A stretch of DNA of 5,846 bases from Oscillospiraceae bacterium (GCA_031260615.1 JAISLG010000097.1:1-5846), one strand, 5' to 3'; positions 1-4,915 are shown, counted from the stretch's first letter. The notes: generated by a model not told the origin, from the letters alone. Translations and numbers: made by a program.

Positions 1-636
1 ATACCCTTTTCCATATTCTTGGCAAGTGTTTCCGCACCGAAACATTCAAGCAGCGCATCGAACAACGGGCGCAAATAAGGGTCGATTTTATTCTGCAAAT
101 CCCCCGGGCAGAAAGCCGAGTTTCTCCCCAGCTTCGACAGCGGGGCGAGTTAATATTATCCGAGAGGTGTCGCGGTTCTTGAATGATTTCGAGGCGGCGG
201 CAACTGCAAGGTATGTCTTGCCCGTACCCGCAGGACCGACACCGAATGTTACGGTATTATCCCGTATCGCCGCAACGTATTTCTTTTGCCCAGCCGTTTT
301 CGGTGCAACGGGTTTGCCCGTATTAGTCAGGAACAAACAATCGCTATTCATTGGGAAGTCATCGAGTTCGTCCCCGTTCTCCGCCGCAAGCATAATAAGT
401 GTCAAATCGTTTTCCGTAACCGTTTCGCGCGAATCCCATAACTCGGACAGTTTAAGAATAGTCCGTTCAGCGGGCGCGGTGTTCTCCCCGACAATCCTAA
501 GCGTTTCGCCGCGCGCAAAAACACGCACGGCGAAACGCTCCTCTATAATACTCACGTTTCTGTCGAGTTCCCCGAAGATAAGCGGTAACTTATCCGCCGA
601 GATGTTAATCGTCGTTTCTTGTATATTACCTTGCAT
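1..636 (-). CDS. phoH: PhoH-family ATPase, partial, interrupted by a single-base frameshift
   Basis: PhoH-like proteins are cytoplasmic P-loop NTPases linked to RNA metabolism; in Firmicutes the gene often lies near ybeY and era. The first frame (636-88) encodes 182 residues: an N-terminal KH-like region (about 1-75), Walker A GPAGTGKT at 134-141, then the family motif ILTRPAVEAGEKLGFLPG (161-178). That frame then misreads and stops at 88. Removing one G from the G5 run at 101-105 restores the expected continuation, DLQNKIDPYLRPLFDALLE and about 14 more residues, to the window edge. Family members are about 310-330 aa, so the C-terminal part lies outside. The ATG at 636 is 10 bp after the stop of the upstream membrane-protein gene, with only a weak purine-rich ribosome site, so co-transcription and perhaps translational coupling are likely. 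The family call is firm. Whether the frameshift is a sequencing error, a true mutation or recoding cannot be settled here; error is my first guess because the protein is otherwise well conserved. Confidence 0.9.
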
Positions 637-646
637 ACAACGTCTT

Positions 647-2170
647 TTACTTAGTTATAATCCGCAAATTGCCATCCCCGTCGATGTCATAAAACTCATA
701 TTTGCCGACCGATTTCGGCTGTGCCGTGTACTTCGCGGTGAACCCGTCGGGTAGTTCCGCCGTATTGATGAATGTTCCCGTTTCGGGGTCGTATGTCAGG
801 GACTTCTCAGTCGTGTCGCCCGTTTCCTCGTCCGTTTCAGCGTATTCCACATCGAATGTAAGATAACTGCCGCCCATTACAAAAGTCTGCGTTTCCGCGA
901 ATATTCCGTGCAGTTCTTTGACCGTGCCGTCTGCCGCGTTTTGATATATTGGTGTTGCCGTGTCCGACTTCGGAACATATATCGGTCTGCCGCCTACAAA
1001 CGCAAGTATCTTAACCCTTGCCGCTCCGAGCGGTTCGGATACTAATTTTTTGTCCTTGTCTGTGATGTACAGGCGGTCTTTCGTTTCGTCAAGCGACAAT
1101 ACCTTAACCGCGAAACCGTCACCCGTAAGGAATACAGTTGCCTTTGCGCCGTCAGTGTATTCGGGGTCGAACTTCAAATCGTATTCCGTAACCTTGCCGC
1201 TCTCCGCGACATAGTATAACCCCTTGTCGCCGAGTATTACCGCGGCAGACCAGTATTTCGCGTTGATTGCGAGGTTTTTCGGGTTGGTTGCGGCGTGTTC
1301 GGATAATTTGGTGTACAGTCCGTCCGTCTTGTCGGAATTTATGCGGTACACGGCGAATTTGTCCGCGTAATACGCGATAAAGTCGCTGTCATTCACAAAC
1401 TGTATCGAGATTACGCCCGTCAGCCCCGTATTGTATATTGTATTCTTAGACGGAGCGTTGGTGCTGCTCGATGATATATCCGTTGTTTCGGTATTGTTGC
1501 CCGTGGATTCTGCCGTTTGGTCGTTAGTTGCCTTGGTTTCGGTAGTTTTCTTTACAACGGGGATTGGTATAAACGAGTTGTGGAACAACTCCGCGTAATT
1601 TACCTCGGTGAATTTCCCCGTATCATAAAAGTGCAGTATATAGTTCTCGGGTGCGTTTATCTTTGCCCCCGAATATAATGTACCCTTGCTGTTTGCAACG
1701 GCTTCGTTAAGCGTTACAAAATCGTTCGCGTACATCGCGGTGACTGTTACGGTGCTGTTCGCGTCGCCGTGTTCCTGTTCGACAAGGTTTATTATTTCGT
1801 TGAACTCGGAGAGTGTCATATAATCGTCAAACGATATACATATATCGGCACGTTTAATCTCCTCCGCTGGCTTGGTTTTCAAAACCAACAGAGTATTCTG
1901 CATTTCCGCCGCACGCCGTTCGTCCGTGAGTACAATAACATTGTTACGCGCCTTTTCGAGGCTCGGCGCGATAAATACCGTATACGCGCCCATAGCACTG
2001 ACAAAAACTGCCATTGCGCCCGCAACGGGTAACCAATTGTTGACAAAGAAGTTCCTGACGGGTGCGCCCTTTACCTCAACCCGCGCCCGCTTTAATACTG
2101 TTCGCCGTGTTTTCTCCGCGTCAAACGCATTTTCTATGAATACTTTTTTGTAAAAATTCTTAGTGGTCAT
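647..2170 (-). CDS. Single-pass membrane protein, putative anti-sigma factor/extracytoplasmic sensor
   Basis: 507 aa. I do not recognise a named family; the anti-sigma role is inferred from position directly downstream of an ECF sigma gene (28 bp gap) and from topology. Residues 1-45 are a basic, probably cytoplasmic segment able to contact a sigma factor. Residues 46-69 are one hydrophobic helix. The rest should be outside the membrane: a mixed domain (about 70-206), a Thr/Ser/Asn-rich linker (about 207-243), and a beta-rich C-terminal domain (about 245-507) with repeated short strand motifs such as YYVAESGKVTEYDLK and LYITDKDKK, reminiscent of propeller-type sensor domains. The C-terminus carries DIDGDGN (495-501), fitting the DxDxDG pattern of EF-hand-like calcium loops. 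No zinc-binding HxxxCxxC anti-sigma motif is present. The start ATG at 2170 has a strong site, AAGGAGG, six bases upstream. Alternative: a secreted sensor of unknown function unrelated to sigma control. The reading frame is certain; the role is moderate. Confidence 0.75.
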   Translation of the reverse strand: MTTKNFYKKVFIENAFDAEKTRRTVLKRARVEVKGAPVRNFFVNNWLPVAGAMAVFVSAMGAYTVFIAPSLEKARNNVIVLTDERRAAEMQNTLLVLKTKPAEEIKRADICISFDDYMTLSEFNEIINLVEQEHGDANSTVTVTAMYANDFVTLNEAVANSKGTLYSGAKINAPENYILHFYDTGKFTEVNYAELFHNSFIPIPVVKKTTETKATNDQTAESTGNNTETTDISSSSTNAPSKNTIYNTGLTGVISIQFVNDSDFIAYYADKFAVYRINSDKTDGLYTKLSEHAATNPKNLAINAKYWSAAVILGDKGLYYVAESGKVTEYDLKFDPEYTDGAKATVFLTGDGFAVKVLSLDETKDRLYITDKDKKLVSEPLGAARVKILAFVGGRPIYVPKSDTATPIYQNAADGTVKELHGIFAETQTFVMGGSYLTFDVEYAETDEETGDTTEKSLTYDPETGTFINTAELPDGFTAKYTAQPKSVGKYEFYDIDGDGNLRIITK

Positions 2171-2198
2171 ACCCGTCCTCCTTCCTTAACATTCTCTA

Positions 2199-2843
2199 TT
2201 ATTCCGACTTTTCCTTTTTGAGTGCACTGCCCTTGACAGGCTTTGTCGCTTTCTTTTTCTTTAATAACCCTAACTTATCCTGTTGACGTTCGAGTTCGCG
2301 GTACAGTTTCGTCTTGACACTGCTTTGGTTCATTTCGAGCAACTCGGCAATATCGGCGAGTTTCATATCCTCTGCAAAGTACAAGTAGAATATCTTACCC
2401 GTAACGGGGTCGTTCGTAACAATGTCGTCATACACTTGCTTGGCGAACAGCGTGTTCTCAACCATTACATCAAGTAACGGCTGGTCCTTTGCAATCGCGG
2501 CATCGAGCGCGGCGTATCGCGGGTCGTCATTCTCGGGGATATACTCAGGTTGGAACTCTTTGTTTTTCTTGCGCTCATCAAATACGCCGCCAACCTCGTA
2601 TTTGAGCAGGTTAATCAAGAACGCCTTTGGGTTTTCGATGTCCGCCCAACCTTTTTTTATAATGTACTTATAAAAACGGATATATATGCGCTGAACAATA
2701 TCGTCAAGGTCGGGTATGCCGTTACACTTGGCGGTAACCGCACGGACAATATCCGTGTGCGTTTCATCGTAAACGCGGTTAAAATAGTCCTCCGCGCTCA
2801 CGCGTATCGTATCCTTTACAGGTTTTCCGCGTACTGAAAGCAA
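2199..2843 (-). CDS. ECF-type RNA polymerase sigma factor
   Basis: 214 aa, sigma-70 family, a typical size for the extracytoplasmic-function group. Region 2 (core binding and -10 recognition) covers about residues 20-92, with DLDDIVQRIYIRFYKY (45-60) in the position of the conserved DxxQ-type segment and ADIENPKAFLINLLKYE (67-83) after it. Region 4 (-35 recognition) covers about 130-190, with a helix-turn-helix in KLADIAELLEMNQSSVKTKL (161-180). The C-terminal tail (195-214) is strongly lysine-rich, beyond the usual domain end. The start is a TTG at 2843 chosen because GGAAGG lies eight bases upstream; a GTG at residue 15 is an alternative. It heads the leftward unit with the membrane protein and phoH, and is preceded by a promoter resembling those read by ECF sigmas, which suggests it activates its own unit. 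Sub-group and target genes cannot be assigned from this window. Confidence 0.88.
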   Translation of the reverse strand: MLSVRGKPVKDTIRVSAEDYFNRVYDETHTDIVRAVTAKCNGIPDLDDIVQRIYIRFYKYIIKKGWADIENPKAFLINLLKYEVGGVFDERKKNKEFQPEYIPENDDPRYAALDAAIAKDQPLLDVMVENTLFAKQVYDDIVTNDPVTGKIFYLYFAEDMKLADIAELLEMNQSSVKTKLYRELERQQDKLGLLKKKKATKPVKGSALKKEKSE

Positions 2844-2851
2844 GTGACTTA

Positions 2852-2857
2852 CCTTCC
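2852..2857 (-). promoter_or_regulatory. Ribosome binding site deciding the TTG start of the sigma gene
   Basis: GGAAGG on the minus strand, eight bases before TTG at 2843. The only nearby ATG (2866) is out of frame and reads just five codons before a stop that overlaps this site, so TTG is the best-supported start. Confidence 0.6.
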
Positions 2858-2908
2858 GAGTTTCATAGCCCGTCTAACCGCCAAGCAACAAAACCCTCTG
2901 TAATTATA

Positions 2909-2935
2909 GTATCGTTTTTTCGCAAAAAAGTTTCA
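2909..2935 (-). promoter_or_regulatory. Candidate ECF-type promoter of the sigma/anti-sigma/phoH unit
   Basis: The minus strand reads TGAAAC (2935-2930), a 15-bp spacer made of T6-GCG-A6, then CGATAC (2914-2909). This resembles Bacillus ECF promoters such as those of sigma-W (TGAAAC about 16 bp from CGTA). It sits about 65 bases before the sigma start codon, as expected for autoregulation. A TATAAT hexamer overlaps it (2908-2903), but its best sigma-A -35 spacing is poor. Assignment to this sigma factor is inference. Confidence 0.5.
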
Positions 2936-2960
2936 AATTTCCAAACACAAGAGGTAACGA

Positions 2961-3012
2961 GGGGGAACAACAAGGGACAACAACAAAGGGGAACGAATGG
3001 GGAATGCAAGGG
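2961..3012 (+). repeat. T-poor stretch with five G-tracts, possible G-quadruplex
   Basis: G-runs at 2961-2965, 2974-2976, 2988-2991, 2999-3002 and 3010-3012 are separated by 8, 11, 7 and 7 bases rich in A and C. The surrounding sequence (about 2951-3027) is imperfectly repetitive, with recurring GGGGAAC and GTAACGA words and almost no T. Loop lengths are at the long end for a G-quadruplex, so folding is only possible, not shown. It lies upstream of the -35 element of the sigma promoter. Confidence 0.4.
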
Positions 3013-3029
3013 TAACGAAAGGAGAACGT

Positions 3030-3057
3030 GTTCTTTTCTTTCGCGAAAGAAAAGAAC
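3030..3057. repeat. Perfect 28-bp palindrome
   Basis: Two 14-bp arms (3030-3043 and 3044-3057, GTTCTTTTCTTTCG and its complement) meet with no spacer. A weaker second dyad, CCAAA...TTTGG, follows at about 3057-3073. There is no adjacent gene end on either strand, so it is not an obvious terminator; it could be a protein-binding site or a dispersed intergenic palindrome. Confidence 0.65.
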
Positions 3058-3164
3058 CAAAAGAAAGCTTTGGTGTCCTAACCTTATTAGTTCGGTCTTG
3101 CAAAACACTGCCCTCAACTCTTACCGTCCTTACACGTCACCATTGCCATACTTGTGTCGTGTAG

Positions 3165-3186
3165 GGCGCAATGTCCACATTGCGCC
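3165..3186. repeat. REP-like palindrome at the head of the tandem array
   Basis: GGCGCAATGT (3165-3174), two bases CC, then ACATTGCGCC (3177-3186): perfect 10-bp arms. The right arm is the first ten bases of the first 18-bp array unit, so the array appears to have grown from one half of this palindrome. The central ATGTCCACAT is shared with the palindrome at 4847-4880. Confidence 0.6.
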
Positions 3187-3374
3187 GTGTGCCAACATTG
3201 CGCCGTGTACCAACATTGCGCCGTGTACCAACATTGCGTTGTGTACCAACATTGCGCCGTGTACCAACATTGCGTTGTGTACCAACATTGCGCCGTGTAC
3301 CAACATTGCGCCGTGTACCAACATTGCGCCGTGTACCCACATTGCGCCGTGTGCCAACATTGCGCCGTGAACCA
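3177..3374. repeat. Tandem array of eleven 18-bp units
   Basis: Eleven contiguous units of ACATTGCGCCGTGTACCA. Units 1 and 10 have GTGTGC in place of GTGTAC, units 4 and 6 have GCGTTG in place of GCGCCG, unit 9 ends in CCC, and unit 11 has GTGAAC. Six units, or five if an end change is counted, are identical to the consensus, indicating recent duplication. There are no spacers, so it is not CRISPR-like. Likely a minisatellite with copy number variable between strains. Confidence 0.9.
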
Positions 3375-3479
3375 ACACCACACTGTGCAACACCACGTTG
3401 TGCAACACCACACCGTGTAACACCACACCGTGTAACACCACACCGTGTAACATCACACCGTGTAACACCACACCGTATC
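3375..3479. repeat. Tandem array of seven 15-bp units directly joined to the 18-bp array
   Basis: Seven units of consensus ACACCACACCGTGTA follow without a gap. The first two are variants (ACTGTGCA and GTTGTGCA endings), the sixth has ACATC, and the last ends GTATC. The unit shares the CCGTGTA word and the ACA start with the 18-bp unit and is 3 bp shorter, so one array probably derives from the other. Each unit junction contains GTGTAACAC, a small dyad. Confidence 0.85.
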
Positions 3480-3485
3480 AACGGA

Positions 3486-3535
3486 TTTATACAACACATA
3501 TATTGTTTCGGCTACTTTACGGCGCATTGTATAAA
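3486..3535. repeat. 9-bp inverted repeat upstream of spoIIR
   Basis: TTTATACAA (3486-3494) and its complement TTGTATAAA (3527-3535) are 32 bp apart. The right arm overlaps the -35 part of the possible spoIIR promoter. It may be an operator pair or chance in an A+T-rich stretch. Confidence 0.35.
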
Positions 3536-3556
3536 CCTAATATTCCTGTCCATAAT
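3527..3556 (+). promoter_or_regulatory. Possible, weak spoIIR promoter
   Basis: In Bacillus spoIIR is read by forespore sigma-F. GTATA (3529-3533) matches the sigma-F -35 form, but 16 bases on the sequence is CCATAATTTT, lacking the expected GG start. As a sigma-A promoter, CATAAT (3551-3556) is a good -10, whereas TTGTAT (3527-3532) is a poor -35 at 18 bp. Neither reading is strong. Confidence 0.25.
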
Positions 3557-3591
3557 TTTACCATAAAAAAGCGATAACGCAAAGGGGAAAA

Positions 3592-4230
3592 ATGATAAAC
3601 TTTATAAGAAAGTTACTTCGGAACGATGAATTGTTGGTGACTGCCGCGTTTATACTCGGCGCGGTGATTGCGTTGTCGGCGGCGATGTTTCGGACATTCG
3701 CGGACGACTGCGACAAAATACCCGACGAAGTATTTCGGCTCCATATACTTGCCAACTCGGACAGTGATACCGACCAAGATTTGAAATATGCGGTTCGTGA
3801 CGAGTTGCTCGCCGACTTCGGGGACATATTCGGGGGGGCGGACAGCATTACCGAAGCGGAAGGATACGCGCGTGAAAACATTGCATACATCGAAACCAAA
3901 GCAACCGAATACGTCCGCGCGCAAGGGTTTGACTACACTGTCCGCGCCGAGGTTGCCGAGATGTATTTTACTACACGAGTGTACGGGGATATTACTATGC
4001 CGGCGGGGGATTACCGCGCACTCCGTATTACAATAGGCGAGGGTGACGGGCGTAACTGGTGGTGTGTTATGTTTCCGCAACTATGTTTGCCTGCCGCCGC
4101 AGTACAGGCTGAGGATAACACGGACAGCACCCCCGTTATGTTCACCCCCGAAACAAGCCGTGTAATCGAAAACGGGGGGAAGATTAAAATGCGGTTCTTC
4201 CTGTATGAGTGGGTGAGGAAATACTTTTGA
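3592..4230 (+). CDS. spoIIR: Stage II sporulation protein R
   Basis: 212 aa. SpoIIR is made in the forespore and acts across the septum to activate the protease SpoIIGA, which processes pro-sigma-E in the mother cell. The protein begins with a short basic segment and one hydrophobic helix (about 14-33) serving as signal or anchor. Family motifs follow: FRLHILANSDS (48-58) followed by D61, K65 and the VRD at 68-70, then MPAGDYRALRITIGEGDG (136-153), NWWCVMFPQLC (155-165), and the C-terminal KMRFFLYEWVRKYF (199-212). Length and motif order match the family. The ATG at 3592 has AAAGGGG four bases upstream. It stands alone: a repeat-rich region lies upstream and a convergent gene lies downstream across a hairpin zone. 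Its presence is the main evidence that the host is a spore former. No damage is visible. Confidence 0.93.
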   Translation: MINFIRKLLRNDELLVTAAFILGAVIALSAAMFRTFADDCDKIPDEVFRLHILANSDSDTDQDLKYAVRDELLADFGDIFGGADSITEAEGYARENIAYIETKATEYVRAQGFDYTVRAEVAEMYFTTRVYGDITMPAGDYRALRITIGEGDGRNWWCVMFPQLCLPAAAVQAEDNTDSTPVMFTPETSRVIENGGKIKMRFFLYEWVRKYF

Positions 4231-4250
4231 TTATTATGTAGTGTGTGACA

Positions 4251-4297
4251 ATAATACGCCCCGTATCCGAAAAGAGATACGGGGGCGTGGGTATTAT
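4251..4297. terminator. Bidirectional hairpin between convergent spoIIR and TM2 genes
   Basis: ATAATAC-GCCCCGTATC (4251-4267) pairs with GATACGGGGGC (4276-4286, one bulged G) and, after a four-base GTGG interruption, GTATTAT (4291-4297); the loop is CGAAAAGA. It lies about 20 bp after the spoIIR stop and close to the TM2 stop on the other strand. Neither side has a proper T-run, so it is a probable but atypical intrinsic terminator. Confidence 0.55.
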
Positions 4298-4313
4298 CGC
4301 AATGCATTGCGAT
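4296..4313. repeat. Perfect 18-bp palindrome abutting the TM2 stop codon
   Basis: ATCGCAATGCATTGCGAT with no spacer, ending one base before the TM2 stop (4316-4314). It overlaps the right foot of the neighbouring hairpin by two bases, so the two structures would compete. Confidence 0.55.
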
Positions 4314-4649
4314 TTAGGCGGCATAACCCTTTCCGTCAGCAGGTTGAAGTGATTTAGTTATTATGCGAATAAAGTCTATCAATGTAAGGAGACCGAGGCA
4401 ACCCACAGTAAGCAGCTTAAGAACACCGATACCCGTATATCCGAGATAAAATCTGTCTATGCCGAACGAACCGAGGAACAGCGCCAACAGAACGGCTGTA
4501 ATCCAACTTTTCTGCCCGTCAGCACCGCCAAAGCCTTGATTGTCACTACGGTTTAACAGGACTTGTTTTTGCTGTTCATACTCGCTTTCCGACAGCACAC
4601 CCGACTCGCGGAGTTGCTTTAATTTATTCAAGTCATCGTACTTGTTCAT
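4314..4649 (-). CDS. Small SHOCT-TM2 domain membrane protein
   Basis: 111 aa. Residues 3-33 (YDDLNKLKQLRESGVLSESE and on to QVLL) form a SHOCT-type short helical module, often found at protein termini and thought to mediate oligomerisation. After a polar Gly/Asn-rich linker (34-46), residues 47-97 form a TM2 domain: two membrane helices with the signature GIDRFYLGYTGIGVLKLLT (63-81). TM2 proteins are widespread; no biochemical role is established for this bacterial type. I start at the ATG at 4649, which has AAAGAGGT about nine bases upstream and begins exactly at the SHOCT module. An upstream in-frame ATG at 4703 would add 18 basic residues, but it lies inside the promoter-proximal inverted repeat and has no good site. 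The gene is monocistronic, convergent with spoIIR and divergent from transketolase. Confidence 0.88.
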   Translation of the reverse strand: MNKYDDLNKLKQLRESGVLSESEYEQQKQVLLNRSDNQGFGGADGQKSWITAVLLALFLGSFGIDRFYLGYTGIGVLKLLTVGCLGLLTLIDFIRIITKSLQPADGKGYAA

Positions 4650-4691
4650 TGCTTGAAACCTCTTTCTTATATTTTTTTCCTTGAATTTCCT

Positions 4692-4720
4692 TACGGAGGT
4701 CAATACTATTGACCTCCGTA
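4692..4720. repeat. Perfect inverted repeat across the predicted TM2 transcription start
   Basis: TACGGAGGTCAATA (4692-4705), one base C, then TATTGACCTCCGTA (4707-4720): 14-bp arms without mismatch. It begins at the downstream edge of the TM2 -10 box. It could be a repressor operator or, in the mRNA, a 5'-terminal hairpin that hides or displays a GGAGG word. No T-run follows on either strand, so it is not a terminator. Confidence 0.6.
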
Positions 4721-4738
4721 TTATACATATGTATAATA
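4719..4738. repeat. Perfect 20-bp A+T-rich palindrome over the TM2 -10 box
   Basis: TATTATACAT followed by its exact complement ATGTATAATA. It supplies a TATAAT on each strand; only the minus-strand copy has a good -35 partner. It may be a second operator or simply an A+T-rich promoter core. Confidence 0.45.
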
Positions 4739-4747
4739 ATTTGTCGA
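4720..4747 (-). promoter_or_regulatory. Sigma-A-like promoter of the TM2 gene
   Basis: The minus strand has TCGACA (4747-4742, five of six matches to TTGACA), a 16-bp spacer, and a perfect TATAAT (4725-4720). The predicted start near 4713 leaves a leader of about 60 bases before ATG at 4649. Confidence 0.6.
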
Positions 4748-4749
4748 TT

Positions 4750-4835
4750 TATACAAAACGCACACGCATTGTTTGTACACATTGCACAACTCATTTGTGC
4801 GCTAACAGACGTACTGTAAATTGTATACAAAACGC
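4750..4835. repeat. Direct repeat TATACAAAACGC and associated TTGTA dyads
   Basis: TATACAAAACGC occurs at 4750-4761 and 4824-4835. Between and around them are the palindrome TTGTATACAA (4821-4830) and a small hairpin GCACAA-CTCAT-TTGTGC (4784-4800). These may be repeated binding sites serving the divergent promoters; low-complexity chance similarity is possible. Confidence 0.35.
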
Positions 4836-4846
4836 GACTTGTAATT

Positions 4847-4880
4847 TGTAATGGTGCGATGTCCACATCGGACCATTACA
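4847..4880. repeat. 34-bp palindrome just upstream of the transketolase promoter
   Basis: TGTAATGGTGCGATGT (4847-4862), CC, ACATCGGACCATTACA (4865-4880): 15 of 16 pairs match (mismatch at 4856/4871). It ends seven bases before the -35 box, a good place for an activator or repressor, but the core ATGTCCACAT is also in the palindrome at 3165-3186, so it may be a dispersed REP-like element. Confidence 0.6.
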
Positions 4881-4887
4881 TCAGAAC

Positions 4888-4915
4888 TTGACATAACCGC
4901 ATATATAGTTATACT
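4888..4915 (+). promoter_or_regulatory. Sigma-A-like promoter of the transketolase genes
   Basis: A perfect TTGACA (4888-4893), a 16-bp spacer, and TATACT (4910-4915, five of six). The predicted start near 4922 gives a leader of about 45 bases before ATG 4967. A second TATAAT at 4956-4961 lies too close to the start codon and lacks a -35 box. Confidence 0.7.

Larger units (their letters stand above)
2844..3591. other. Long divergent intergenic region between sigma factor and spoIIR
   Basis: About 750 bp with no convincing gene. From left to right it holds the sigma-unit promoter, a T-poor G-tract stretch, a 28-bp palindrome, about 100 bp with nothing recognisable (3058-3164), a REP-like palindrome, the 18-bp and 15-bp tandem arrays, and the spoIIR upstream region. 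Open frames crossing the array exist in several phases on both strands only because both unit lengths are multiples of three and the units lack stops; they lack ribosome sites and protein-like composition. Confidence 0.75.

Noticed and set aside
98..108. Programmed frameshift as the explanation for the phoH break
   Set aside because: There is no known programmed site in PhoH and no supporting downstream structure that I can see; a homopolymer sequencing or assembly error is simpler.
26..754. 242-codon plus-strand frame opposite phoH
   Set aside because: It lies antisense to clear PhoH sequence with Walker A and family motifs; it is a shadow of that gene and extends into the next gene's end.
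2849..2866. Five-codon leader ORF (ATG at 2866) ending over the sigma gene's ribosome site
   Set aside because: It has no ribosome site of its own and is too short to judge; chance is the simplest explanation, though translational coupling cannot be excluded.
3177..3479. CRISPR array
   Set aside because: Units are contiguous, 15-18 bp long, and have no unique spacers.
3098..3566. Long open frames in several phases on both strands across the tandem array, with hexapeptide repeats
   Set aside because: The 18- and 15-bp units lack stop codons in these phases and are multiples of three, so frames stay open automatically. No frame has a good ribosome site, and the predicted peptides look like mere readings of the repeat.
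4650..4703. Longer N-terminus for the TM2 protein starting at 4703
   Set aside because: The added residues are basic and unlike the SHOCT module, the codon lies within the inverted repeat, and the ATG at 4649 has a proper ribosome site.
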